Positions 1-9,149 of a stretch of DNA of 64,000 bases are shown here, piece after piece. The stretch spans positions 133,248 to 197,247 of the forward strand of contig JAHLWR010000003.1 of NCBI GenBank assembly GCA_019057815.1, in the 5' to 3' direction. Position 1 is the first letter of the stretch. Every line of letters starts with the position of its first letter. The notes below the pieces were generated by a model. That model was not told the DNA's origin. It saw only the letters and a program-made list of their open reading frames with translations, and did no database searches. The translations under genes and the position numbers were made by a program. Source of the DNA: Candidatus Heimdallarchaeota archaeon (GTDB lineage: Archaea > Asgardarchaeota > Heimdallarchaeia > Heimdallarchaeales > Heimdallarchaeaceae).

Positions 1-1
1 T

Positions 2-3000
2 TTATTTACATTATTAACGCCCTTCATGTTTCATGACTATTCAACTAATCATTTCAACCAAATACAGACAAATGATTCCAGATACAATGATATTTGGGAT
101 GATTCTTTTTACAATAAGTTAAAATTAGATTATACTCCAATAAATAGTCTAGAAAGAACCGGTAGTATATTTTCAATTGAAGACGATATATCAGTACATC
201 AAGTTGATTCCTTAAGTCTAGGAAATGGCAGAACAGATCAATTCACAATCTCCGGATTAACAGGATATTATGTAGATAGTTTATCGTATGATATGACTAT
301 AACTGGTAAGAAGGATATATATGAACAAAGAGATGTTTCAAACAAGGATGAAGTTCTCACATCATCAAATATCAGAGTTGCTCAAGCTTTTGATGTTCCT
401 TGGGATAACGCCGTATTTTATGGAGCAGAAGTTAATTTGATTATTGACACTCCTATTGGTGGAGATGAACTTGAACTATTCATTGTAAAAGCAAGAGCTT
501 CAGATGAAAAACCAAATATGGATGACATCAGAACAAATGCTACAAATGACCCTTATACCTTTTTAAACCCTATCAATGTAAGCGTTGATAATAATTTAGT
601 TTATTACGATTTTCATGATGTGGTGTTAGAACAAGGTAAATATTTTGTAGTGGCGAATCTTTCAAAGATTGATGGAAATGATGGAACAGGTTTCAATTGG
701 AGAGGACAACAAATGTCATTATTTGGAGATAGCTATAATCATGATGGAACAGACTGGGGGGATACATTATATAAAGATTTATGCTTAAATATTCAACTTA
801 TGCCTTCTTTTGCAAATGGCACAGCATTTGTTTTTTCTGATCCAACAACAATAAGTCTAGAAGATGGTGGACAACCCATTACTTCCCTTACACAAACAAT
901 ATCTTCTACCGGAACTCACACTTTATCTGCTGATACTTATGTTGATGTTGATTTGAATAATAGTTATATTTTCACAAGAACATATAGTGGTTCTTCTAGT
1001 TTTCAAGTGACCAATTCTACTTTCAATGAAGAAAGTGTAGATTGGTATATCTCTTGGAGTATTGATGCAGTAGATTTTTCATCCTATTCAAATCCAACAA
1101 GGTCACATACTCTACTCACTCCAAATGACTGGAATGAAACGGCACTCTCCTTCCTACTAGATACTATAACTCCTCTGCCAGGACAAAAACTCACTAATGG
1201 TTTTACTGTAGATTTGGTAAGTCTCCTTTCAGGAAACACTTATACAAGTGGAGACATTTCATTTTCAACAACAAGTACAAATTATCTTTACGATTATACT
1301 CTAACAGATGGTTTTTTTGAAACTACAATTTTTAACCTTGGTTATTGGACGTATAATACTACTCATGCTATAGGATATGAAGGCTCAACTGTTTCAGTTG
1401 ATATCCTGATTAAAGATTGTACGTTAGCAGATATCACAACAGGTGAACTAAATTTCACAATTTATAATTCAACCGGAGAGGTAATTCCATTTAAAACTTC
1501 AATTTACGCTAATCTCTCATATACAGACACTTCCAATTACACTATACTCTCAACTACGCAAACAAGTGCTGGATTATATGAAGTGAATACTACATTTGAT
1601 CCTTCAGTATACGGAACAGATGTTGAAGGTTACTGGACTGCAGTTTACTACTGGAATAATGGTACAGAAGTAGGTTTCTTCTCCAAAAGGATTACTGTTA
1701 TTAAAGATACAGAAGCTATATTTGAATGGGAAGAACTTCCTGCAAATGGTGAGTGGTTCAATAATTCATTACAGGACATAAGAAGAATAAATGGTCATGA
1801 TATTAGTATTAGAGTAGTTTATTATCATTTAAGTGACCCATTTTTCACAGGATATGGTACTCTTATCTCTGGCGGTGAAGTGTTTTTTTCCACAAGTTGG
1901 GGTGATAGTGGAAATCTTGTTTTTGATTCACCTTATTATGAATATAGTATTCCTACAGATTTTCCCCCATCTGATCATTTTATTTACATTGAAGCGATGG
2001 GGCAATTTTTAGAAAATCACACAATTAATTTTGTAGTTAAAATACTGCACCAGTTCACAATAGAGAATTTACAAACTGTTTATTATACAAATTACACAAA
2101 TGAAGCGATAATTGAATTTAGGGTACTGGATGTTTCAAACTCAAGTGTTCCGGTTCTTCCTGATAGTATGATTTTCTCTCATAATGGTACTTCAATAGAT
2201 TCAGCTGATTATTCGACTAGAATTCTGGGTGATGATACAATAGAAATTACATTTGAGACTGTTTCAATTCTTTCAAGTATAGATTCTCATGATATCGGTA
2301 TAACAATCTCTAAAGCAGGTTTTATAGCAAGCTATACTGAGAATGATGCTGAATCAAGTGTATCGCTTTCGGTTCTGCCAATAGTAACAGAAATTGAGAT
2401 AGTTAATAGTGTTAGTTCTATAAATTATAACAATCAAACAACAGTATCTTTCAGACTTATAGACACGAATCATTCAACACACTTAACAGGGGCAAATTTC
2501 GAAATCCATGCTGATATTGAAGGTGTTGAAATAACTAGTCATTCGGAAGATGAAGGGCTCTATTTCTTCGTTGTAACAGTTCATGAACCTTCTCTAAGTT
2601 CTGTTAACATTTTCCTTAATATTACTAAGGAGGGGTATGTAGCAAAACAGAATTATTTATTGACTTCTATAGGTATTACACCGGGAAGCACACAAACTAG
2701 CACTTTACCCCCTGATGAAGGTGCTCCCCTATATATGTACTTACTTATTGCATTCTTTGCAGCTATTATAATTGGTGGTTCTGCCTTCTATATTTTTCAA
2801 CGTAGAAGAAGCACAGCTATTAGAGAGAAAAAGGAGATCTATAAACACATTAGCAGCATTTATCAAAGCGTTTTATCTCTCAAAAAATTAATTGTTGTTC
2901 ATACTGAAACAAGTCTACCTATTTTTGAAATGGATTTCAGTTCAGAAATAGAAGTAGACCCTTCTCTTATCAGCGGTTTTCTCCAAGCTGTTTCTACTAT

Positions 3001-3514
3001 AGGCGGTGAAATGGTAGGTAAAGAAAGTGGAGGAGTTAAAAGAATAGATTATCAGGATTTAACAGTCACTAGTACTCTGGGTGGTAGATTCGTTATTCAC
3101 ACTTTTTCAGATGGCGAACTGTATGAGCATATTGAGAATAGGTTATCGAAAATTGTTCAATGGTTTTCATTAATGTTTGGGAGTTCAGTTGAAGATTGGG
3201 ATGGTTCAACAGAGATTTTCAGATTGAATAAAGAAGGAATAGCAGAAAAAATAATGGGTGAAATCTTTCTGTGGCTCTTTTATCCACTAGATATTACAAC
3301 TAAAGGAGTAGAGAACCTTGAAAATATGAAAGACCTTGAAAAAAGAATTTTCACATTTATGCAAGAAAATGGTTCTTCAACAATGAGTCGAATTATTGAC
3401 ATCTTGGATGATCTTGAGTTAGAGGAAACCTTGATAGTATTATTTGACTTAGTCGATAAAGGTTACATAAAACCTAATTATTCTGCTTACGATATTGTAA
3501 CAATAAGACTCTAA
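2..3514 (+). CDS. Large cell-surface receptor-like protein, 5' end cut by window edge
   Basis: The reading frame is open to the left edge. The codons before the first ATG (position 26) encode a short hydrophobic stretch (LFTLLTPF) that looks like the end of a signal peptide, so the true start lies outside the window. About 900 residues of Ser/Thr/Asn-rich beta-type ectodomain follow, with many N-x-S/T sequons. One membrane helix (about residues 903-927, counting from the ATG, containing YLLIAFFAAIIIGG) is followed by a stop-transfer QRRR and a cytosolic domain of about 235 residues. The first part of that domain (LIVVHTETSLPIFEMDFSS, then DPSLISGFLQAVS) resembles longin/roadblock-like modules of Asgard proteins. 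The last 50 residues look like a winged helix. The topology suggests an envelope sensor or adhesin signalling inward. Ligand and partners are unknown. The cytosolic assignment is inference. Confidence 0.8.
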   Translation, partial: LFTLLTPFMFHDYSTNHFNQIQTNDSRYNDIWDDSFYNKLKLDYTPINSLERTGSIFSIEDDISVHQVDSLSLGNGRTDQFTISGLTGYYVDSLSYDMTITGKKDIYEQRDVSNKDEVLTSSNIRVAQAFDVPWDNAVFYGAEVNLIIDTPIGGDELELFIVKARASDEKPNMDDIRTNATNDPYTFLNPINVSVDNNLVYYDFHDVVLEQGKYFVVANLSKIDGNDGTGFNWRGQQMSLFGDSYNHDGTDWGDTLYKDLCLNIQLMPSFANGTAFVFSDPTTISLEDGGQPITSLTQTISSTGTHTLSADTYVDVDLNNSYIFTRTYSGSSSFQVTNSTFNEESVDWYISWSIDAVDFSSYSNPTRSHTLLTPNDWNETALSFLLDTITPLPGQKLTNGFTVDLVSLLSGNTYTSGDISFSTTSTNYLYDYTLTDGFFETTIFNLGYWTYNTTHAIGYEGSTVSVDILIKDCTLADITTGELNFTIYNSTGEVIPFKTSIYANLSYTDTSNYTILSTTQTSAGLYEVNTTFDPSVYGTDVEGYWTAVYYWNNGTEVGFFSKRITVIKDTEAIFEWEELPANGEWFNNSLQDIRRINGHDISIRVVYYHLSDPFFTGYGTLISGGEVFFSTSWGDSGNLVFDSPYYEYSIPTDFPPSDHFIYIEAMGQFLENHTINFVVKILHQFTIENLQTVYYTNYTNEAIIEFRVLDVSNSSVPVLPDSMIFSHNGTSIDSADYSTRILGDDTIEITFETVSILSSIDSHDIGITISKAGFIASYTENDAESSVSLSVLPIVTEIEIVNSVSSINYNNQTTVSFRLIDTNHSTHLTGANFEIHADIEGVEITSHSEDEGLYFFVVTVHEPSLSSVNIFLNITKEGYVAKQNYLLTSIGITPGSTQTSTLPPDEGAPLYMYLLIAFFAAIIIGGSAFYIFQRRRSTAIREKKEIYKHISSIYQSVLSLKKLIVVHTETSLPIFEMDFSSEIEVDPSLISGFLQAVSTIGGEMVGKESGGVKRIDYQDLTVTSTLGGRFVIHTFSDGELYEHIENRLSKIVQWFSLMFGSSVEDWDGSTEIFRLNKEGIAEKIMGEIFLWLFYPLDITTKGVENLENMKDLEKRIFTFMQENGSSTMSRIIDILDDLELEETLIVLFDLVDKGYIKPNYSAYDIVTIRL

Positions 3515-3564
3515 AATAAATAGATAGAGCGAGATTAGAATGAGGTGAAATAATACAAAAATTA

Positions 3565-3627
3565 TTATTCGTAATCTGGACAACAAACAAAGGGATTTTT
3601 ACACATATTATGATGAATCTTTAGCAT
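3565..3627 (-). CDS. Possible 20-residue Cys-containing microprotein
   Basis: A short frame (MLKIHHNMCKNPFVCCPDYE) lies just downstream of, and on the same strand as, the acidic protein gene. It carries Cys-x6-Cys-Cys. Its VCCPDY is also found in the TIGR04076-type protein encoded at 4427-4708, so it could be a decayed fragment of a related gene or a chance match. No clear ribosome-binding site was seen. Existence as a gene is speculative. Confidence 0.2.
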   Translation of the reverse strand: MLKIHHNMCKNPFVCCPDYE

Positions 3628-3642
3628 TTCAAAATAAAAAAT

Positions 3643-4173
3643 TCATTCAGAAGTCTTCCTTTCCTTCTGTTTAACTAGAAAATTCGCCAATTTCTTAATG
3701 TCTTCTTTAGTGAAGTTTATTTTCCCTGTTGAATCAACTGTTACTGTACTTGGTTCTAGTTGAACCTTTTCTTCAATGGGTTGAATTTCTATTGTGGAAA
3801 TGGTTTTTATTTCAAGAGTAGGAACTGTTCCAACAGCTCGAATTTCTGGAGGTGGTGGTGCAACTATTGGTGGTTCTTTACTGTCTGTTACAGAAGTTAG
3901 TTGTGTTTCCTCTTCTTCAGGTATTTTTGCTTCCCTGCTAGTTTTTTCAATTTCAAGAATCGGCAATGGAGCTTTTGGTGGCAAATCTATCTTCTGTTCT
4001 TCTTTCTTATCTGTTGATATTTCTGTTTGTATAACTTGTTCTTCAAGTAATGGTTCTGTAACTTCATCTAATTTAATTGGTTGAACTGCTTCTTCTTCTT
4101 CTTCTTTTGGTACCACAAGTTTTTTGTCTTCTTTTTTAGGTTTAGGTGGTTTTGGGGGTATATCTTCTGACAT
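3643..4173 (-). CDS. Acidic, proline-rich low-complexity protein, function unknown
   Basis: A 176-residue protein dominated by Glu, Lys, Pro, Thr and Ile, with Pro-Lys runs at the N-terminus (PPKPPKPKKEDKK), a Glu tract and a PPPP segment. The last 30 residues (INFTKEDIKKLANFLVKQ) look like a short amphipathic helix and are the only part likely to fold. No signal peptide, membrane segment or catalytic motif is visible. It is probably an intrinsically disordered cytosolic linker or scaffold. A frame on the opposite strand is the antisense of the same low-complexity codons and is not credible. I do not recognise the family. Confidence 0.6.
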   Translation of the reverse strand: MSEDIPPKPPKPKKEDKKLVVPKEEEEEAVQPIKLDEVTEPLLEEQVIQTEISTDKKEEQKIDLPPKAPLPILEIEKTSREAKIPEEEETQLTSVTDSKEPPIVAPPPPEIRAVGTVPTLEIKTISTIEIQPIEEKVQLEPSTVTVDSTGKINFTKEDIKKLANFLVKQKERKTSE

Positions 4174-4426
4174 GTTAAAAACACCATGGAATCATTAAAG
4201 TAAGGTTTCACGTTAACAGAAATTTTGTTTTTAAATAATATTTTGTTATTGACAATACTTTCTCTAAAAAAATAAAATAAAAAATAAGACGTTTTAAGCG
4301 TTTATGTTTTTATCTTCTACTTCTTCTAAAACAGCTAAAATAATAACAGTTGTCAATCTGCTAAGGAAATTAAAGAAACAAGACGAGGACAATATACTTA
4401 ATACTTAGCTTTCTTTTGATAATTTC

Positions 4427-4708
4427 TTATTTTCTTTTACTGTTTAAATCTCGAGATAATTTGAAAACCACAGGATTTTTGTAATCAGGGCAACAAACTG
4501 TGCATGTGTCAGTGTTCTCTTCCCAAGGGAAATCTCCACCACTCTGTAAACCAAGAATGTATGGATAAAGGACAGTGAAAGCAGCAGGACATATTTTTCC
4601 CCTCTCTTCTGGAAAATTAAATTTATCACCAATTTCGTGTTTGCTGGGGCATTTCCCAGCTTCTAATATATTTACAACTTCTATAACTATTTTTTCGTAC
4701 CAAGACAT
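4427..4708 (-). CDS. TIGR04076 family small cysteine-containing protein
   Basis: A 93-residue protein matching the pattern I know for TIGR04076: an early Cys-Pro with a nearby Gly-Asp (KCPSKHEIGDKF), then ICPAAFTVLYPYILGLQSGG, then FPWEENTDTCTVCCPDYKNP near the C-terminus. The family is found in archaea and anaerobic bacteria. Its function is unknown, and the conserved cysteines suggest metal or redox binding. The length is normal for the family. The gene stands alone between low-complexity DNA and the permease gene, with a T-rich tract downstream. An overlapping frame on the same strand is a shadow. Confidence 0.75.
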   Translation of the reverse strand: MSWYEKIVIEVVNILEAGKCPSKHEIGDKFNFPEERGKICPAAFTVLYPYILGLQSGGDFPWEENTDTCTVCCPDYKNPVVFKLSRDLNSKRK

Positions 4709-4782
4709 TTAAATCACTTTTTCTCTTTTTCTTTTATTTATGTTTTCACTCAATAAAAAATGTTATTGAGATTCTAGCAAGT

Positions 4783-6024
4783 TTAAAACACCTTTATGAT
4801 CCAGAACACCCAATAAACTACTATAAGAACAGCACCTATTGCACTTGGAATCTTCTTCTTACCTTTAAGTATTTTAATAGCAGAAGCGTTTACTGCTCCA
4901 AAAATGAACATGAAGATTAAGCTAGCAGCAGTAGCAACTAGTTCTATAGAGAAAAGCAATATAAATATAATGCTCAAAATCCCAGAGATAGTGATTGCCC
5001 TCGCTGGAACTCTCGTTCTTGGATTTATTTTAGAAAAAGCTTTGGGAAGAACATTTTCGTGAGAAAGCGTATATGATAAACGGGAAGAACCTAAGAGCGT
5101 GGCATTAATCGCAGAAGCAGCTGATATAATTGCAGCAAATGCCATAATTCCTGCCCCAGCTACTCCTAGAAACTTCCCAGCAGAATGAGTAAGGATAACT
5201 TCACCTATATCTTTTATTTCTTCGCTGTAACCAAGAACTCCGACAGTCACAATTGCAACAGAAACATAGAGAAAGAGAACGATTATAATTGAAGAATACA
5301 TTCCAATAGGTAAATCTCTTTCAGGATTCTTCATCTCTTCCACACTATTTGAAAGGATTTCAAACCCTTCCATTGAGACGAAGATTAATACAGAGCTTGC
5401 TATAACTGGAAACGCACCGTTTGGTAGAAAATTAGCAAAACTATCTTTCTTAATAGCAAAGATTCCAACTGTTATATATAATACTAAAATAGCAACTTTC
5501 ACAAAAACGAGTATGTTTTGAGTTCTAGATGATTCTTTTACTCCTACTAGATTCAATCCTACGAACAATAAGACGCTGAATAATTGGAAAACAAAGACTG
5601 AAACTGAAATATTGAAGAAGGGTAAAGTACTATCTCCAAAAAGGTGCCATACCTCTCCCAGATATCTGCCAAAAGTCATTGCATAAAGGCTAACAGAAAA
5701 ACTATAGCCAAACCACAGAATTATCCCTAAAATCCCTGAAAACCATTTAGACTTGAAAGCTTCTCTAACATAAATAAACGCTCCACCAGCTTTAGGATAT
5801 TTTAAGGCAAGGTTAACATAGCTATAAGCAGTAAAAGCGCTTACAATACCAGCTAAGAGGAAAGCAAGAAAAGCACCAGGACCTGATTCATATATTACAA
5901 GACCTAAAACGCTGAAGACCCCCCCACCAATTAGAGCACCGATAGCTATGCCTAGAGCTTCCTTCAAACCCAGCTCTTTGGAGAGCTCGACAACATCGTT
6001 GGAGTTCTTTTTGTTCTCTGCCAT
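4783..6024 (-). CDS. APC-superfamily amino acid permease
   Basis: A 413-residue polytopic membrane protein with about twelve hydrophobic helices. Helix 1 carries the APC signature GIAIGALIGGGVFSVLGL, in which the broken glycine-rich helix binds the substrate's amino and carboxyl groups. The YPKAGGAFIYVREAF segment and SMEGFEILSNSVEEMKNPER loop are also typical of this family. It should exchange or import amino acids across the cytoplasmic membrane; specificity cannot be read from sequence. An ATG ten codons upstream (6054) is in frame, but MAENKK at 6024 gives the usual short hydrophilic N-terminus, so 6024 is preferred. No partner gene is adjacent. Confidence 0.85.
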   Translation of the reverse strand: MAENKKNSNDVVELSKELGLKEALGIAIGALIGGGVFSVLGLVIYESGPGAFLAFLLAGIVSAFTAYSYVNLALKYPKAGGAFIYVREAFKSKWFSGILGIILWFGYSFSVSLYAMTFGRYLGEVWHLFGDSTLPFFNISVSVFVFQLFSVLLFVGLNLVGVKESSRTQNILVFVKVAILVLYITVGIFAIKKDSFANFLPNGAFPVIASSVLIFVSMEGFEILSNSVEEMKNPERDLPIGMYSSIIIVLFLYVSVAIVTVGVLGYSEEIKDIGEVILTHSAGKFLGVAGAGIMAFAAIISAASAINATLLGSSRLSYTLSHENVLPKAFSKINPRTRVPARAITISGILSIIFILLFSIELVATAASLIFMFIFGAVNASAIKILKGKKKIPSAIGAVLIVVYWVFWIIKVF

Positions 6025-6141
6025 CGGTATCCCATTAAGAGCCAATTTAATCAAGGAATTTAAGAATATTTCTGTAATAGAAATAAGAAATATTGTAATT
6101 TTTGCTGTTAAGAAAGCAGTTATTAAGCAACTTTAAGACGC

Positions 6142-7056
6142 TTAAATTGAAGAAACAATTGCATATATTCCAAAAATTACTAAGTTTGCAATAATCGATG
6201 ACCATAATATCTTCTTATTCCAAGTTTTAATGTATTGTCCATTGTTAATTCCAATTGGTATTAAATTGAACAACACGTAGAAAAACATCAAAAAGGGGAA
6301 TATGCTCAGTCCTTGGCGCATCTCAAGTGGGAATAAATCAGTGAGTAATGTTACAATTGTAAAAATTTGAAAACCTAATATCCACATTATCCCACTCAAA
6401 GCTACTTTCCCTCTTTCTCTCACTTTAGCAGTAAAATCTCGGAAAACAAGAAAAGACGGGAAAATGATAAAAAGTATGAATATACTTACAATGCCTAGAA
6501 GTAATCCTTGTAACCACAAGACATTACTGCTACGAACTCCATAATGTCTTGAAAGAATTTTTTGTAAAACTAGATGACCTCCAAAAATTACCAGGACTCC
6601 AAAAAGAACAGTTAGAAAAGGCCATGGAAAGAGGAAATTCACTGGTTTTTTTTCAATAACAGCTACTCTAAACATCAGATGAAGGTACATAAAAAGAGCT
6701 ACAGCAACTGTAGCTATTAAAATATTGTACATATTTGTTTTAAAACTATATAATGTATAGAAAGAAGAACGAATTAAGAATCTATCCTCTGGTCTCATAT
6801 AATTTGCTTTTTGATCCGAATCAACTTTTCTTACAAAGGTTTTTCTCTTAGTTTTTCTACTCTCAGATTCTTTTTTTGCTATCCTAGTAGTTGACAACTT
6901 AGCTTTTCTATATTCATCTGTTTGGAAAAACCCTACCATAGGGCAATCGTGTTGTTCTGCTAATCTATGTTTACCACAATAATATTGATTGCATAGTTTA
7001 CATTTAAAAGGATAAACTTCTTCTTCATTGCACTCTGGATATGAACAATTCTTCAT
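6142..7056 (-). CDS. AN1 zinc finger fused to degenerate site-2 protease-like membrane domain
   Basis: A 304-residue protein. Residues 4-38 form an AN1-type zinc finger (C4, C9, C19, C22, C27, H30, H36, C38). A basic linker precedes about six membrane helices from residue 110. The membrane part follows the archaeal M50 site-2 protease layout: an HExxH-equivalent segment, QGLLLGIVS, a conserved ALSG segment, and an NLIPIG loop. The catalytic positions are altered: HExxH reads HLVLQ (H161 kept, Glu to L162, second His to Q165), and the NxxPxxxxDG loop reads NLIPIGINNG (Asp to N272). It is therefore probably an inactive pseudoprotease that may bind membrane substrates or ubiquitin-like partners through AN1. 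The architecture is seen; the role is inferred. Confidence 0.75.
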   Translation of the reverse strand: MKNCSYPECNEEEVYPFKCKLCNQYYCGKHRLAEQHDCPMVGFFQTDEYRKAKLSTTRIAKKESESRKTKRKTFVRKVDSDQKANYMRPEDRFLIRSSFYTLYSFKTNMYNILIATVAVALFMYLHLMFRVAVIEKKPVNFLFPWPFLTVLFGVLVIFGGHLVLQKILSRHYGVRSSNVLWLQGLLLGIVSIFILFIIFPSFLVFRDFTAKVRERGKVALSGIMWILGFQIFTIVTLLTDLFPLEMRQGLSIFPFLMFFYVLFNLIPIGINNGQYIKTWNKKILWSSIIANLVIFGIYAIVSSI

Positions 7057-7080
7057 TTTTGTGTTACCTTTTGTAGTCCA

Positions 7081-7959
7081 TCATTTTTCTAACATATGGT
7101 GAACACATACACCTGGAGTTAGAAGCTTATCCCTGATTTTATTAGACAAAGATTTTGTTATTTTCTGAATTAGTGTTTTTTTTCTTGAACAACCAATTAA
7201 CACCATATCAGGTTCATCTTTTTCGAAAATAAACTCTAAAGATGAACTCAAACCATGTCCAATTATGAATTTAGGTTGAATTATACGACCAAAAATTTTG
7301 GAATAATTATCGATATATTCTCTAAATGTCTTTTCTTCTTTTTTAATTTCAACTTCATTTCTAGCTTCAGAAAGAGGGACTAATCGAGGAATTTCTGCGA
7401 CATGGTAAACTTTTACTGTTGCTCCCTTTTGTGGAGCAGCAATCGCAGATGCCCACCTTAGAAGGAAAGGGTCTCTATCTGAATATGGTAGTAGAACAGC
7501 TAAGTTTTTAATCTTTTTATGAAGTTTCAGCATTGATGGAGGAAAAACTTGTAAAATCTCAGCTTGAATATGAGGTATTACACTGTTAGAAATACTGTTA
7601 ATAGTAATTTTATCAAAAAGAGAAGGTTTTCGTCTACCAGACATAACAACAAGGCTTTGACGATGTTCATGCCAGTGATCTATTATTGCCTTAGAAATAT
7701 TATGCTTTTTTACTATTTTCATGTCAAATTCGATTTCATATTTAGCAAGTTTTTCAAAGTATTTTTCAAAGAAAGGTTCTCGTGTCTTACCGATATGGAG
7801 GAAATCTAGTTTTGAACCATATTCATGAGCGATATAAAAAGCTGTATCCAAAGCCATCTGCTCAAATTCAACTCCTTTGATGGGAACTAATATTCTATCT
7901 AAATAAACAAAGAACTCATCTTGAAAATTTAACTTGTGTTGAGATGGTATATTACTCAT
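7081..7959 (-). CDS. Tandem universal stress protein (UspA) domain protein
   Basis: Two Usp folds in one 292-residue chain. Domain 1 begins at YLDRILVPIKGVEFEQMALD; domain 2 begins near residue 150 at KNLAVLLPYSDRDPFLLRWA, and each ends in a (V/L)V(M/L)xG strand (SLVVMSGRRK, DMVLIGCSRKK). The ATP-binding G-x2-G-x9-G(S/T) motif is poorly preserved in both halves, so nucleotide binding is doubtful. It is a cytosolic stress-related protein by family, with no enzymatic assignment. It ends 24 nt before the AN1/S2P-like gene on the same strand, so the two may be co-transcribed. Confidence 0.75.
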   Translation of the reverse strand: MSNIPSQHKLNFQDEFFVYLDRILVPIKGVEFEQMALDTAFYIAHEYGSKLDFLHIGKTREPFFEKYFEKLAKYEIEFDMKIVKKHNISKAIIDHWHEHRQSLVVMSGRRKPSLFDKITINSISNSVIPHIQAEILQVFPPSMLKLHKKIKNLAVLLPYSDRDPFLLRWASAIAAPQKGATVKVYHVAEIPRLVPLSEARNEVEIKKEEKTFREYIDNYSKIFGRIIQPKFIIGHGLSSSLEFIFEKDEPDMVLIGCSRKKTLIQKITKSLSNKIRDKLLTPGVCVHHMLEK

Positions 7960-8053
7960 TCTAATGGTCGTTTTTACTGTCTTCTCATTTTATAAAAGGT
8001 TTGTGTCAAGCAGTTATCTACGGGAAGAAAGGTTTAGAAAAGTTTTTACTGAT

Positions 8054-9061
8054 TTAATTTTCTCGTAAATCGATTATATCCTCTGTTCTTGGTCCTGTCC
8101 CTATTAGAGTTACCTTACATCTGGTTTTAGCTTCAATTGTATCAATGAACTCTAAAGCTTCACCCTTGAGGTTGTCTACATTGTTGCTTTTTGCTATTTT
8201 AGGATAGATGATGTCAAGTTTAGTTAATGCAATCTGAGTCGCACTGTTGATTCTAACAGCTTTTTTAGCAAGTTCAAAATTAAATGGAGCAGCTCTTCTT
8301 AGTCTTCCTGTTACGGCACCGTATTCTACCCATCCTTTTTCAATTGTTTCTTCTTCAGATAATTCTCCAGGAAGTTCTCCTGTTCCTACTCTAGTAATAA
8401 ACGATTTCATCACTACAATAACCTCATCAACTTTTTTAGGTCCAACACCTATATCTGAGCATATTGCTGAAGCTGTAGTGTCTTTAGAAGTGACATAGGG
8501 GTAAGTTCCATGGTAAAGAGATAAGAAAGTTGCTTGACTTCCTTCAGCTAGCACATTTTCTCCTTGATCAAGAGCATCATTAATCTCTGTACTCACATCC
8601 GTTAGAAATTCTTGTAATTCAGGTATGTCTCTTGCTACTTTTAACGACCTCATAGCTCTATCCATATTTGCTGGACCCGTTCCACTTCCAGTTGAACCTA
8701 TTTTACCAGAGAGATGCTTGTTTTTGGAATCCATTTCTATATGTTTGTCTTCAATGATTCCAACTTGGTAATCTATTCCTAGTTTACTTTGCGATTTTGT
8801 ATCTTCAATTTCCTTGAATAGAACCTTAGTGTTAATAAGAACACCTGCTCCTATAAGGAGACGTGTGTTAGGATTAATAAAGCCTGAAGGAATCAACCGT
8901 AGTTTGTACTCTTTTCCTTCGAAAAATATTGTATGACCAGCATTTGGCCCCACACCTGCTCGAGCAACTATAGAAGGTTTATCTACTATGGCTAGATGAG
9001 ATAGAATTTTTCCTTTCCCCTCATCTCCCCAAAATCCACCACATATTACAGTAAGAGTCAT
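8054..9061 (-). CDS. purA: Adenylosuccinate synthetase
   Basis: Catalyses GTP-dependent condensation of IMP with aspartate to adenylosuccinate, the first committed step to AMP. The N-terminus carries the P-loop GGFWGDEGKGK, followed by the GPNAGHT motif (catalytic His). GSTGSGTGPA and the later RVGTGELPGEL and TGRLRRAAPFN segments match IMP and aspartate sites. At about 335 residues it is the short archaeal form, lacking insertions of the bacterial enzyme. An upstream in-frame ATG (9100) exists, but the start at 9061 (MTLTVICGGFWGDEGKG) gives the canonical N-terminus. It stands alone, divergent from the small GTPase gene. Confidence 0.93.
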   Translation of the reverse strand: MTLTVICGGFWGDEGKGKILSHLAIVDKPSIVARAGVGPNAGHTIFFEGKEYKLRLIPSGFINPNTRLLIGAGVLINTKVLFKEIEDTKSQSKLGIDYQVGIIEDKHIEMDSKNKHLSGKIGSTGSGTGPANMDRAMRSLKVARDIPELQEFLTDVSTEINDALDQGENVLAEGSQATFLSLYHGTYPYVTSKDTTASAICSDIGVGPKKVDEVIVVMKSFITRVGTGELPGELSEEETIEKGWVEYGAVTGRLRRAAPFNFELAKKAVRINSATQIALTKLDIIYPKIAKSNNVDNLKGEALEFIDTIEAKTRCKVTLIGTGPRTEDIIDLREN

Positions 9062-9149
9062 TATTAAAAGGTTTAGAGTATAAGATAATAAATTTTTCAT
9101 TTGGATACATCATTACGAAAAGCTAATAAAGCGCATAAACCAACTTAAC

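Noticed and set aside
9062-9100. Longer PurA N-terminus from the ATG at 9100
   Set aside because: Adds a Leu-rich stretch absent from the family; MTLTVICGGFWGDEGKG at 9061 is canonical.
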